Below, one piece after another: positions 26,811 through 35,228 of a stretch of 64,000 nucleotides of DNA. Position 1 is the first letter of the stretch; each line of letters begins with the position of its first letter. Under the pieces are notes generated by a model that did not search any database, was not told the DNA's origin, and was given only the letters and a program-made list of their open reading frames with translations. The stretch is taken from positions 1 to 64,000 of the forward strand of contig NZ_JAIRDQ010000008.1 of the NCBI RefSeq assembly GCF_021458635.1, written 5' to 3'. This DNA is from Bradyrhizobium monzae. Its GTDB lineage: Bacteria; Pseudomonadota; Alphaproteobacteria; Rhizobiales; Xanthobacteraceae. Both the position numbers and the translations under genes were made by a program.

Positions 26811-26832
26811 ACACCCCTGTGCTACGGGGTGT
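26811..26832 (+). terminator. possible terminator hairpin after yceD
   Basis: ACACCCC and GGGGTGT form a 7-bp perfect stem around an 8-base loop, starting 17 bases after the yceD stop. Only a mild T-rich stretch follows, so termination efficiency is uncertain. The remaining 250 bases before plsX hold no gene that I can support. Confidence 0.4.
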
Positions 26833-27085
26833 GAGGTGTTTGCGGGGCTGGTTTGAAAAGGCGGCTCAACCATCTGATTTATCACTAATTGTTGTGGATT
26901 CGAACATCCGCCGGCGGATCGCCCTTAATCCAAAAGGCTGGGGGCAAGAGGTTGTTTCGGGATAACAAAACGCTATTGTCCGGCCGGTTCGGGCGTGGCG
27001 CTCGGCCGGTCGCCATGTCCATGGCGAACCCATTTCGCGGTCCCGCAAGCGGACGACCGCGCTAGACCAGGTTTCCGGGATTTTG

Positions 27086-28147
27086 ATGCCAAGCAAGGTT
27101 CGTATCGCGCTTGACGCCATGGGGGGCGACGTCGGCGCCCCTGTCGTCATTCCTGGCGCGGCCATCTCGCTTGGCAAGCATCCCGAGGCCGAGTTCCTGC
27201 TGGTCGGGGATCGCGCCAGGATCGAGCCCGAGCTCGACCGCCACCCCCGGCTCAAGACGGCCTCCCGGATCATCCATACCGAAATTGCCGTTAGTGGCGA
27301 GGACAAGCCGAGCCAGGCGCTGCGCCGTGGCCGCAAGACCTCCTCGATGTGGCTTGCCATCGATGCGGTGAAGAAGGGCGAGGCGGATGTCGCCATTTCC
27401 GCCGGCAACACCGGCGCGCTGATGGCGATGGCGCGCTTTCATTTGCGCACGCTGCCTGGCATCGATCGGCCGGCGATTGCCGGGATTTGGCCGACCAAGC
27501 CCGGCGAGTCCGTCGTGCTCGATCTCGGCGCCACGATCGGCGGCGACGCGCGCCATCTGGTGGCGCTGGCGGTGATGGGCGCGGCCATGGCGAGCGTGGT
27601 GTTCGGCAAAAAGCGCCCGACGCTCGGCCTGCTCAACATCGGGACCGAGGAGATCAAGGGGCACGAGGAGATTCGCGAGGCCGGCGAAACCCTGCGCGCG
27701 ATGAATCTGCCGGAACTCGATTATATCGGCTTCGTCGAGGGCGACGGCATTGGCAAGGGCATGGCCGATGTGATCGTGACCGAGGGCTATAGCGGCAATA
27801 TTGCGCTCAAGGCTGCCGAAGGAACCGCGCGCCAGATGGCGGATTTACTCCGCAACGAAATTCAGCGGAGCTGGCTGTCCAGGCTCGGCTATCTCTTTGC
27901 CCGCGATGCCTTCCAGGCCTTGCGTGACAAGATGGACCCGAACAAGTCGAACGGCGGTGTGCTGCTCGGGCTGAACGGGCTGGTGGTCAAGAGCCATGGC
28001 GGAATCAATGCCGAAGGCTTTGCCTATGCGATCGATGTTGGTTATGAGATGGCCAAATTCGATCTTCTGAACAAGATCAATCAGATGCTCAACCGTGATG
28101 GGGGTGCGCTCGGTTCCGCGCCAATCGCGCCGGAGGATGTTTCGTGA
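27086..28147 (+). CDS. plsX: phosphate acyltransferase PlsX
   Basis: The 353-residue peripheral membrane enzyme makes acyl-phosphate from acyl-ACP for phospholipid synthesis. The start region VRIALDAMGGDVGAPVVIPG is characteristic, as are ISAGNTGALMAMARFHL and the C-terminal GLNGLVVKSHGGINAEGFAYA. A TTG immediately precedes the ATG, but ATG at 27086 is the natural start. The stop overlaps the fabH start (GTGA), so the two are coupled. Confidence 0.96.
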   Translation: MPSKVRIALDAMGGDVGAPVVIPGAAISLGKHPEAEFLLVGDRARIEPELDRHPRLKTASRIIHTEIAVSGEDKPSQALRRGRKTSSMWLAIDAVKKGEADVAISAGNTGALMAMARFHLRTLPGIDRPAIAGIWPTKPGESVVLDLGATIGGDARHLVALAVMGAAMASVVFGKKRPTLGLLNIGTEEIKGHEEIREAGETLRAMNLPELDYIGFVEGDGIGKGMADVIVTEGYSGNIALKAAEGTARQMADLLRNEIQRSWLSRLGYLFARDAFQALRDKMDPNKSNGGVLLGLNGLVVKSHGGINAEGFAYAIDVGYEMAKFDLLNKINQMLNRDGGALGSAPIAPEDVS

Positions 28148-29124
28148 CCAAGATTCGTTCGGTCGTGCTGGGCTGCGGCTCCTACCTGCCGGAGCAGGTG
28201 GTGACCAATGCCCAATTGGCGGCGCGCATCGACACGTCCGATGAGTGGATCGTGCAGCGGACCGGCATTCGCGAGCGGCATATCGCCGCCGAGGGCGAAT
28301 TCACCTCGCATCTTGCGATCAAGGCGGCGCAGGCCGCGCTCGCGGACGCCGGCGTGGACGCCCAGTCGATCGAGCTGATCGTGCTCGCGACCTCGACGCC
28401 GGATAACACCTTCCCTGCGACTGCGGTCGCCGTGCAGCACGCGCTCGGCATCAATCACGGCGCGGCTTTTGACCTGCAGGCCGTGTGCTCGGGCTTCGTG
28501 TTCGCGCTTGCGACCGCCGACAATTTCCTGCGCACCGGCGCCTACAAGCGCGCTCTGGTGATCGGTGCCGAGACCTTCTCGCGCATCCTCGATTGGAACG
28601 ATCGCGGCACCTGCGTGCTGTTCGGCGACGGCGCCGGCGCGGTCGTGCTCGAGGCGCAGGAGCAGCCGGGCCAGGCTGCAACCGACCGTGGCGTGGTGAC
28701 CACCCATCTGCGCTCCGACGGCCGCCACAAGGCCAAGCTGTTCGTCGACGGCGGGCCGTCCTCGACCCAGACGGTCGGCCATCTGCGCATGGAAGGCCGC
28801 GAGGTCTTCAAGCATGCAGTGGGCATGATCACTGACGTCATCGTCGACGCCTTCGAGGCGACCGGGCTCAACGCCGACGGCATCGACTGGTTCGTGCCGC
28901 ACCAGGCCAACAAGCGAATCATCGACGCATCCGCCCACAAGCTCCATATCGCGCCGGAGAAGGTGGTGCTGACGGTGGACCGTCACGGCAACACCTCCGC
29001 CGCATCGATCCCGCTGGCGCTGTCGGTGGCGCGCAGGGACGGCCGCATCAAGCGCGGCGACATGGTTCTGCTGGAGGCCATGGGCGGCGGCTTCACCTGG
29101 GGCTCCGCGCTGGTGCGCTGGTAA
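28144..29124 (+). CDS. fabH: 3-oxoacyl-ACP synthase III (FabH)
   Basis: The 326-residue thiolase-fold enzyme condenses acetyl-CoA with malonyl-ACP to begin fatty acid synthesis. The Cys-His-Asn triad is visible: AVCSGFVFAL, WFVPHQANKRIID and HGNTSAASIPLAL. The start codon is GTG at 28144, which overlaps the plsX TGA stop. Order plsX-fabH-ihfA-merR is standard in Rhizobiales. Confidence 0.97.
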   Translation: MTKIRSVVLGCGSYLPEQVVTNAQLAARIDTSDEWIVQRTGIRERHIAAEGEFTSHLAIKAAQAALADAGVDAQSIELIVLATSTPDNTFPATAVAVQHALGINHGAAFDLQAVCSGFVFALATADNFLRTGAYKRALVIGAETFSRILDWNDRGTCVLFGDGAGAVVLEAQEQPGQAATDRGVVTTHLRSDGRHKAKLFVDGGPSSTQTVGHLRMEGREVFKHAVGMITDVIVDAFEATGLNADGIDWFVPHQANKRIIDASAHKLHIAPEKVVLTVDRHGNTSAASIPLALSVARRDGRIKRGDMVLLEAMGGGFTWGSALVRW

Positions 29125-29258
29125 AGCCACATTCGATAAAATTTTGCCGGAATTGGCGCCGATTATCGATGCGTCTGCATTGATGAGCGGTGTTGACCGC
29201 CGTAACGTAAGCTCATAATTTCAGACAACAATTGTTCGCCGTGATGTGGGGCAGGGCG

Positions 29259-29600
29259 ATGACCGATACAAGTAAAACCGTAACGCGTGTTGATCTCTGT
29301 GAGGCCGTCTACCAGAAGGTGGGGCTGTCGCGCACGGAATCGTCCGCCTTTGTGGAACTCGTGCTGAAGGAGATCACCGATTGCCTTGAAAAAGGCGAGA
29401 CGGTGAAACTGTCTTCGTTCGGGTCCTTCATGGTCCGCAAGAAGGGACAGCGCATCGGCCGCAATCCGAAGACCGGCACCGAGGTGCCGATCTCGCCACG
29501 CCGGGTGATGGTGTTCAAGCCATCGGCGATCCTGAAGCAACGGATCAACGCCCAGCACCGTACCAATGGCGATGCCAGCAAGGCTCAACCCGAGGCGTAA
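29259..29600 (+). CDS. ihfA: integration host factor, alpha subunit
   Basis: The 113-residue nucleoid protein bends DNA as a heterodimer with IhfB. The family signature GSFMVRKKGQRIGRNPKTGTE and the DNA-contact tip are intact, with the alpha-type PRRVMVFKPSAILKQRIN at the end. The ATG at 29259 gives the usual length; a possible earlier codon at 29232 would only add nine residues. It is followed after 27 bases by a MerR regulator, a conserved pair. Confidence 0.95.
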   Translation: MTDTSKTVTRVDLCEAVYQKVGLSRTESSAFVELVLKEITDCLEKGETVKLSSFGSFMVRKKGQRIGRNPKTGTEVPISPRRVMVFKPSAILKQRINAQHRTNGDASKAQPEA

Positions 29601-29627
29601 GTCGCGCCCGCGCGAAGGATTTGGCAT

Positions 29628-30200
29628 TTGGACAAGGCGCCGGATGCGTTCCGAACCATCAGCGAAGTAGCGCAGGAACTCGACATTCCGCAGCACGTGC
29701 TGCGGTTCTGGGAGACCCGATTCTCCCAAATCAAGCCGATGAAGCGCAGCGGCGGTCGCCGCTATTACCGTCCCGACGACGTCGACCTGCTCAAGGGCAT
29801 CCGCCGTCTGCTCTACGGCGAGGGCTACACCATCCGCGGTGTGCAGCGGATCCTGAAAGAGCACGGCGTCAAGTCGGTGCAGGGGCTGGCCGACGGCTCG
29901 GCCGCGGTCTCGTTCGGGGCGATCGAGGACGCCATCGGGGCGAGCCTGATGGAGCCGGACGACGAGCCGCCCATCAAGGGCATCACCGATGCCGACGATG
30001 ACGATTACCAGGGCAACGAAGAGGAGGGCATCGACTTCCGTTTCACGGAGGTCGACGACGAGGAGATCCTCACCACCTTCCGCAAGGGCGGCACCCCCGC
30101 AGCGCCCGCCAGCGCCATCGACCGCGAGCGTCTCGGTCGGGTCCTCGCCGACCTCGTCGCCTGCCGGGAAATGCTGGATCAGGCACTGAAGGACGGGTGA
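29628..30200 (+). CDS. MerR-family transcriptional regulator
   Basis: The 190-residue protein has an N-terminal MerR winged helix (TISEVAQELDIPQHVLRFWE, then RSGGRRYYRPDDVDLLKGIRR). Its middle is strongly acidic and probably disordered, and it ends in a short helix ACREMLDQALKDG. The start is TTG at 29628, with GAAGGA upstream; no ATG lies before the helix-turn-helix. The ihfA-merR pair is conserved in Rhizobiales, but the regulon is unknown. Confidence 0.88.
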   Translation: MDKAPDAFRTISEVAQELDIPQHVLRFWETRFSQIKPMKRSGGRRYYRPDDVDLLKGIRRLLYGEGYTIRGVQRILKEHGVKSVQGLADGSAAVSFGAIEDAIGASLMEPDDEPPIKGITDADDDDYQGNEEEGIDFRFTEVDDEEILTTFRKGGTPAAPASAIDRERLGRVLADLVACREMLDQALKDG

Positions 30201-30305
30201 GGCGCCTTGCGGGGGGCGGCCAATTCCGGGCACTTGAAGCGAAGACACCAAAATGGTCCGGCTCGCCTTGCGCAAAGCGGCGATCCTAGCTAATGGAACG
30301 ACGTT

Positions 30306-30383
30306 CGGAGCGTGGCGCAGCCCGGTTAGCGCACTAGTCTGGGAGACTAGGGGTCGGAGGTTCAAATCCTCTCGCTCCGACCA
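30306..30383 (+). tRNA. tRNA-Pro (anticodon GGG)
   Basis: The 78-base cloverleaf has acceptor arms CGGAGCG/CGCTCCG, discriminator A and an encoded CCA. The anticodon arm is CTAGT-CTGGGAG-ACTAG, giving anticodon GGG and hence proline codons CCC/CCU. The T arm contains GGTTCAAATCC. It directly abuts the relic integrase, indicating that its 3' end once served as an attachment site. Confidence 0.96.
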
Positions 30384-30399
30384 ATTTACCCAAGAGAAA

Positions 30400-30707
30400 C
30401 AATAGCTTGCGGAAGTGGCCTTTGTGCCATCGGCGGCACCGGGACGCGGGTCAGCTTCCTGCCTTTGCTCTGCCTGACTTCGATCGTCGTGCCATCGTAG
30501 GCGGTCCGGCGAGCTCCCTGATGTCCTTCTGGCGCTGCCCGAGGGGTACATCGCCGTGACCATGGCGGGCCTTGCCACGGTCAGGAAGGTGCCCACCAAA
30601 TCATCGAACCATACCCTCTCAGCGCGGTCGCTCTTGTAGAGCCGCTTGAAGGTCGGGATAGGGTGGAATTTGATGCGGCGCTTCTCCTTCGCGAAGGCCC
30701 TCACCAA
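30400..30707 (-). pseudogene. decayed tyrosine recombinase (integrase) at tRNA-Pro
   Basis: Three pieces of an integrase of the Bradyrhizobium island type lie in order on the minus strand, each in a different frame. From 30707, FKRLYKSDRAERVWFDDLV matches the segment before the catalytic domain. About 30543-30511 reads LGQRQKDIREL, matching the GQRQGDLLRL box with catalytic Arg. About 30499-30420 reads YDGTTIEVRQSKGRK, matching the following box. The His and Tyr end is missing. The frameshifts make the gene dead. Its position 17 bases from the tRNA 3' end suggests a former genomic-island integration. Confidence 0.75.
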
Positions 30708-30713
30708 ACAAAC

Positions 30714-30741
30714 AAAGGGCGCGGATCAGACCGCGCCCTTT
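30714..30741 (-). terminator. rho-independent terminator
   Basis: AAAGGGCGCGG and CCGCGCCCTTT form an 11-bp perfect stem with a six-base loop. On the minus strand the stem is followed by TTTGTTTG. It starts 10 bases after the stop of the small secreted protein at 30751, which it probably terminates. Confidence 0.8.
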
Positions 30742-30750
30742 GGGCTGACC

Positions 30751-31182
30751 TTACGGGCAGCGGTCCCAGAAACCCTGCCGTTGGGTCCAGTCGGTATAAT
30801 ACCAGCATAGCCCGGGTGCCGGAGGCGCTCCGGCCCAAGCTGCAGCGCCTGCTGCGAGGAAGCCGAGCGCGGCACCCGCAGCGATCGCGCCACCTGGACG
30901 CCAAGTGTAGCGGGACGGACGAACCCACGGACGGCCCCTATGGACGGGCGGGCGAGGACGGTGGGCGGCGTGTGGACGAGGACGGTGCCCGGGTGGACGT
31001 GCGGCGGGTGGGCGAGGGCGACTGCTCGGTGGTCGGGCACCCGGCCCCGGTCGCCCGCGTCGCTGCTGAGCGCTGAAGTCGGTCGCGCGCACCCCATCTG
31101 CCGCCGATGAAAGCGTCACGATATCTAAGGGCCACGCCAACGCAATTGCGGTCAGTATAACAGCACCTACGGGTCTAGGCAT
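30751..31182 (-). CDS. Pro/Arg-rich secreted small protein
   Basis: The 143-residue product has a signal-like N-terminus (VGAVILTAIALAWPL), a low-complexity Pro/Arg/His-rich middle, a Gly/Ala-rich hydrophobic segment (AIAAGAALGFLAAGAAAW), and a C-terminal motif GLCWYYTDWTQRQGFWD. The last motif recurs in many small Bradyrhizobium envelope proteins of unknown function. GGAGGAAAG is just before the ATG at 31182. A strong terminator follows. It lies between the integrase relic and a repeat-rich stretch. Confidence 0.75.
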   Translation of the reverse strand: MPRPVGAVILTAIALAWPLDIVTLSSAADGVRATDFSAQQRRGRPGPGARPPSSRPRPPAARPPGHRPRPHAAHRPRPPVHRGRPWVRPSRYTWRPGGAIAAGAALGFLAAGAAAWAGAPPAPGLCWYYTDWTQRQGFWDRCP

Positions 31183-31466
31183 CTTTCCTCCCATTTTGGA
31201 TTATTGGGAAAACCTTTCCTAATTCCGGTGGTGGGCGCTGAGTTCCGTAGGCTCGCTTGCATCGTGACATTTTCACCGGGGCGACCGAGGGGCTGAGCGC
31301 CGCGGCACAGCCGCAATCCGCAAATATTTTGCGCGAGGGCGAATGTTTTCGCTTCAACATGCTCGTTAAGACTATTCAAGGACGCGCACTCATTACTCCG
31401 GGACCGTCCGCTTCCAGCGGGAAGGCAGACATGACCCTAGCTGTTTCTCACGTCTGCAAATGACCC
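31183..31466. other. non-coding accessory stretch
   Basis: I see no supported gene in this stretch. It is visibly less GC-rich than the housekeeping regions. Near its end ATGACCCTAGCTGT at about 31430 is echoed by ATGACCCTGGCTGT at about 31460, so a sequence related to the adjoining inverted repeat is partly duplicated. It appears to be worn accessory DNA. Confidence 0.4.
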
Positions 31467-31623
31467 TGGCTGTGTGAAAATGCGAACGATCGAAACCCGG
31501 CCAGAATTCCATTCCTCAATTCGTTCTCTAAGTTGAATGCACTTGCGAGTTTGCCGCTAAGACGGTCTTGAACGAATAATTTGTTCGCTCGCCGCCAAGC
31601 GTCCTGGCGTTTTCACACAGCCA
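31467..31623. repeat. MITE-like element with 17-bp terminal inverted repeats
   Basis: TGGCTGTGTGAAAATGC at 31467-31483 pairs with GCGTTTTCACACAGCCA at 31607-31623 with 16 of 17 bases matching. The 157-base unit encodes no protein. GACCC flanks both ends (31462-31466 and 31625-31629) and may be a target duplication. The ends resemble those of transposase-dependent elements, so this is probably a non-autonomous relic. Confidence 0.5.
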
Positions 31624-31790
31624 AGACCCGAAGCCGACTTGCGCCGATGCTGCCGGGGGCGCGGTGTGGGCTCGAAAATAAATTCGTAGAGCATGTCGTT
31701 TTAGCGGTCCGCCGTTCGACTGGGTGTCGGCGCCGCCACTTCGGTTGTGGCTGGAGCTCACAATGTGACTGGATCTTGCGGAGGTTGGTA

Positions 31791-32753
31791 ATGACGATCT
31801 CGCATCGGTTTATCGAGACAAATGGCATTCGAATGCACCTGGCCGAAGCAGGGAGCGGCCCCACCGTGCTTCTCTGCCAGGGCTTTCCGGAGTGCTGGTA
31901 TTCGTGGCGGCACCAGTTGGAAGCGCTCGCTGCCGCCGGATATCGCGCCATCGCGCCCGACATGCGTGGTTACGGGCAGACGGACAGACCTGATGCGATC
32001 GATCAATACACTCTATTGCATTTGACCGGAGACATGGTCGGATTGCTCGACGCGATCGGCACGGATCAAGCAGTCGTTGTAGGACATGATTGGGGAGCGC
32101 CGGTCGCTTGGCGCTGCGCTCTGTTCAGACCGGATCGATTTAGGGCCGTCGTTGGCTTGAGCGTGCCGTTTCAGGTGCGTGGTCCCAACCGACCAAGCAC
32201 CGTCATGCCGAGGACCGAAAAGCAGCGCTTCTATCAACTGTATTTTCAGACGCCGGGCGTTGCCGAGGCAGAACTCGAAAAAGACGTCCACAACGCAATC
32301 AAGACGACATTGTTCGCCCTATCTGGCGATGCGCCGGTTGAAGATCCTGCGTCGCTCACGATGCTTCCTAGTGAGGGGGGGTGGCTTGATGGGAAGCCTA
32401 CAACCCGATCATTGCCGACGTGGCTCACGGACAGCGACATCGAATTTTACGTTGGAGAGTTCAAGCGCACCGGCTTTGGAGGAGGTTTGAATTGGTATCG
32501 CAACATTGATCGCAATTGGGAGTTGCTCGCGCCATGGTCCGGCGCAAAGGTTCAGGTCCCGGCACTCTATGTCGTTGGCGATCGAGACGGGGTTTACAGA
32601 TCGCCGAGTTGGAGCCATCTCGTCCCTAGCCTGAAACAGTTCGTGCCCTTGCTTCGCGAGACAGTGGTCTTGAAAGGTTGCGGTCATTGGACTCAGCAAG
32701 AGCGCGCCAAAGACGTAAGCAATGCGCTCCTGGAATTCCTGAACCAGTTATAG
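31791..32753 (+). CDS. alpha/beta hydrolase, epoxide-hydrolase-like
   Basis: The 320-residue protein has the soluble epoxide-hydrolase fold. The nucleophile Asp is in VVGHDWGAPVAW, the acid probably in VGDRDGVY, and the His in GCGHWTQQE. Cap tyrosines may be in RFYQLYFQ and LNWYRN. The oxyanion motif normally HGFPE reads QGFPE here. GCGGAGG precedes the ATG at 31791. Its codon use is less GC-biased than its neighbours, as expected for transferred DNA. Substrate is unknown; haloalkane-type activity is possible. Confidence 0.85.
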   Translation: MTISHRFIETNGIRMHLAEAGSGPTVLLCQGFPECWYSWRHQLEALAAAGYRAIAPDMRGYGQTDRPDAIDQYTLLHLTGDMVGLLDAIGTDQAVVVGHDWGAPVAWRCALFRPDRFRAVVGLSVPFQVRGPNRPSTVMPRTEKQRFYQLYFQTPGVAEAELEKDVHNAIKTTLFALSGDAPVEDPASLTMLPSEGGWLDGKPTTRSLPTWLTDSDIEFYVGEFKRTGFGGGLNWYRNIDRNWELLAPWSGAKVQVPALYVVGDRDGVYRSPSWSHLVPSLKQFVPLLRETVVLKGCGHWTQQERAKDVSNALLEFLNQL

Positions 32754-32901
32754 ATCGCGAACGGGGACTTGCGTTGACGCGGCAAGCAACGCAATGTCGC
32801 GTTTTGGCCCATCCGCGACCTCCGCCGATGTCCGATTTTGTTAGAGCGTCAATTTCTCACCCTATCGGGTGACGAGTTTCGTGAGTGTTGGCGATCGCGC
32901 G

Positions 32902-33522
32902 CTACCTCAGGAACCCCACCACCATCCTCGTCGTCTCATCCACCAGCGTCCGTACCATCTTCTCCGACAGCATCTCGGCCTGGTTCAGCACCATGTTGTG
33001 CGCGACCGCTTCGATCGCGCTGACGCAGATGAAGGCTGCGACATCGAGGTCGATCTTGCGCATTTCCTTGCGGTGGCTCTCGAAATAGGCGCGGACGAGG
33101 CTGTGGACCTCGCGGTTGAAGGCTTCGACGTCGAGCTTTCCGGCGCGTGGGATCTGCTCGGCGAGGACGCGATGCAGTTCGGGGTTGATACGATGCGCCT
33201 CGATCGCGACGGTGACGAGGCGGCGCACGGCTTTCTCGATCGGCATGTCCGTGACTTCCGTGAGCGTCGTGCGGACGATGCCCATGATCTCCTCGTTGTG
33301 ACGCTCGATCACGGCGGCGACGAGAGCCTCCTTGCTCGGAAAATACTGATAGAGCGAGCCGACGCTGACGCCGGCGATTTCGGCGATCCGGTTGGTGCTC
33401 GTCTTCTCGAAACCTTCGCGAACCAGAATGCGAGCAGTTGCCTCGACCAGCGCGTCGACGGTGGCGCGGGATCGCTCCTGCAAGGCATTTTTCCGGGGTT
33501 TTGTCGGCGGCTTACGCGCCAT
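32902..33522 (-). CDS. TetR-family transcriptional regulator
   Basis: The 206-residue protein has an N-terminal TetR helix-turn-helix: TARILVREGFEKTSTNRIAE followed by GVSVGSLYQYFPSKEAL. A basic tail (MARKPPTKPRKN) precedes it, and the C-terminal ligand-binding domain is all helical. The start at 33522 removes an 85-residue non-homologous extension. It is divergent from a lipase-like gene, and palindromes in the shared spacer suggest it represses itself and that gene. Confidence 0.9.
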   Translation of the reverse strand: MARKPPTKPRKNALQERSRATVDALVEATARILVREGFEKTSTNRIAEIAGVSVGSLYQYFPSKEALVAAVIERHNEEIMGIVRTTLTEVTDMPIEKAVRRLVTVAIEAHRINPELHRVLAEQIPRAGKLDVEAFNREVHSLVRAYFESHRKEMRKIDLDVAAFICVSAIEAVAHNMVLNQAEMLSEKMVRTLVDETTRMVVGFLR

Positions 33523-33536
33523 GATCCTGCGTTCCG

Positions 33537-33571
33537 AATGCGAGTAGAAAAAGCGAGTGAATGCTCGCATT
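33537..33571. promoter_or_regulatory. palindromic TetR operator candidate
   Basis: AATGCGAG at 33537-33544 and CTCGCATT at 33564-33571 form an 8-bp inverted repeat. A nested one, GCGAG-TGAATG-CTCGC, lies at 33553-33568. They sit 14 bases upstream of the tetR start and about 75 before the divergent hydrolase. The symmetry suits a TetR dimer or pair of dimers. Confidence 0.5.
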
Positions 33572-33646
33572 ATAGGCAGGGTCGGCAGCCGATGGATAGA
33601 GGCAAGTTGGTGCCGGCCGCCGGACGCAGCAAATGAGGGCAGGAGC

Positions 33647-34615
33647 ATGAGCGTTGCGAAGATGCTGTCGATCGGGCTGTGCGAATGCCCTTTCACGTGG
33701 GCCAGGCCGTCACACGATCCCGCGCCGAGCTTGCAGAGCCGCGTCTTCAACTTGCTGCTCGGGCGGCTTCCGTACAAGCAGCAGCTGGCCTCAGCCGAGG
33801 CCGTGCAGCCGCACGCACGGAAGCTCGCATTGGCGCCGGCCTCGCATGAACCTACGGGGCTTGGCCGCGGCGTCGAGGCGACGCTGACGAAGATGGGCGG
33901 CTGGCCGGTCTATTACACGGCGCCGTCATCGGGGCACGAAGGCTGCAACCACGTGATGTTCCTGCATGGCGGCGGCTACATCAATGAGATCGTGCCGGCG
34001 CATTGGCGTTTCGTCGGCCAGATGACGCGCAAGGCGGGCGTGGTCTGCGTCGTACCGATCTATCCGCTTGCGCCGCGCGCGACCGCGAAGGATGTCGTGC
34101 CCAAGACGGCCGAGCTGTTGCGGATGCTGCTGGAGGACGCGGGGTCCGCAAAGGTCACGGTGGTCGGCAATTCAGCCGGGGCGGGGCTGGCGCTCGCCGC
34201 ATGCCAGTGGCTGCGCGACCGTGGCCATCGGCAGCCGAACCGGCTGGTGCTGATCTCGCCCGCGGCCGATGCATCGATCAGCCGTCCCGAGCAGATGGCG
34301 ATTGCGGCGCGCGATCCGATTCAGGACATCCCGGGAATCATTGAAGTCGGTCGGCTCTATGCCGGCGAGCTCGATGTCGGCCATCCCTTCGTCAGCCCGC
34401 TCAACGGTGCCTTTCGTTCGCTCGCGCCGATGACGATCTTTTCGGGCACGCGCGATCTGCTCTATCCCGACAGCGTCGATCTTGCCGCGCGGGCGAGGGC
34501 GGCCGGCGTGGCGGTCGAGCTGCATCTGCTCCGTGACCAGCCGCACAATTATGCGCTGATGCCGACGCCGGAAGGGCGGCAGGCGCGTGCGAACATTTTG
34601 CGTGCGGTGGCTTGA
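33647..34615 (+). CDS. alpha/beta hydrolase of the hormone-sensitive lipase family
   Basis: The 322-residue protein shows the HSL-family oxyanion motif MFLHGGGYI and the nucleophile elbow VVGNSAGAGLALA. The catalytic Asp is probably in FSGTRDLLYPDS and the His in RDQPHNYALMP. It would hydrolyse esters of small or medium acyl chains. The ATG at 33647 follows GCAGGAGC. It is divergent from the TetR gene, so it is the likely target of that regulator. Confidence 0.87.
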   Translation: MSVAKMLSIGLCECPFTWARPSHDPAPSLQSRVFNLLLGRLPYKQQLASAEAVQPHARKLALAPASHEPTGLGRGVEATLTKMGGWPVYYTAPSSGHEGCNHVMFLHGGGYINEIVPAHWRFVGQMTRKAGVVCVVPIYPLAPRATAKDVVPKTAELLRMLLEDAGSAKVTVVGNSAGAGLALAACQWLRDRGHRQPNRLVLISPAADASISRPEQMAIAARDPIQDIPGIIEVGRLYAGELDVGHPFVSPLNGAFRSLAPMTIFSGTRDLLYPDSVDLAARARAAGVAVELHLLRDQPHNYALMPTPEGRQARANILRAVA

Positions 34616-34731
34616 GGGGAAGACGTGATCGTTGTCACGCAGGCGCCGCCGCAATGGGTCGGGTGCTGCAAGCTCACGCGGGGGAAAGGCGGCCCCGGGC
34701 GCTTCCTCGATATCAGTAGTTTTGCGGGGCC

Positions 34732-34971
34732 TTAGGCGTGGCCCTTGATCTCGTAATGACCCGGGACGCACTTGTAGCGGTCGAGGCGCCAGTTGGCGTG
34801 ATAGATCGGGTGCTCGCCCATCCACTTCGCAAGCGGTGCCTGCGCACCGACTGCACACGCCATCATCGACATATCGGGCGTCATGTTGCTGTCGGTCACG
34901 ATTTCCTCGACGCAACTGCCCGAGGCAGCAGCGCCGAGCCGGCAGAGCACGGCAACGACGGTTATGAACAT
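34732..34971 (-). CDS. small secreted Cys-containing protein, unknown function
   Basis: The 79-residue product has a short hydrophobic N-terminus (MFITVVAVLCRLGAAASGS) that looks like a signal peptide, then an acidic to neutral region with four Cys in total. The C-terminal WRLDRYKCVPGHYEIKGHA is distinctive. GAGGTG is nine bases before the ATG at 34971. Similar short exported proteins occur in Bradyrhizobium; the role is unknown. Confidence 0.6.
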   Translation of the reverse strand: MFITVVAVLCRLGAAASGSCVEEIVTDSNMTPDMSMMACAVGAQAPLAKWMGEHPIYHANWRLDRYKCVPGHYEIKGHA

Positions 34972-35228
34972 TCCAATCACCTCATCGGTAGTTTCGACCA
35001 CGAGGAGGATGCAAGCCGAGTGCCACAGCCTGTGTCGGAAACGACACGCCGGCTGGGCCTGCTCGCCCCAGCGTTCCCCATTCGATGATTCGGATTGTAA
35101 AAAAAATGCCCCTAAGCCGAAGCCGGACAACTACGGGGAACCCCAACAAATGTGCGCAGGAATGAGCGATTGTGGGGGCAGTGCCGCGCGATCCGCCCTT
35201 CCCAAGGCCGGCGCAGCCGATACGCTTC

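Noticed and set aside
29163..30707. 514-residue minus-strand ORF
   Set aside because: It crosses merR, tRNA-Pro and the integrase relic; its SEREDLNLRPL segment is antisense tRNA translated, a known artefact.
30384..33000. Second copy of the tRNA 3' end as an attachment site
   Set aside because: No repeat of the tRNA end sequence was seen in this stretch; the other boundary may be outside or lost.
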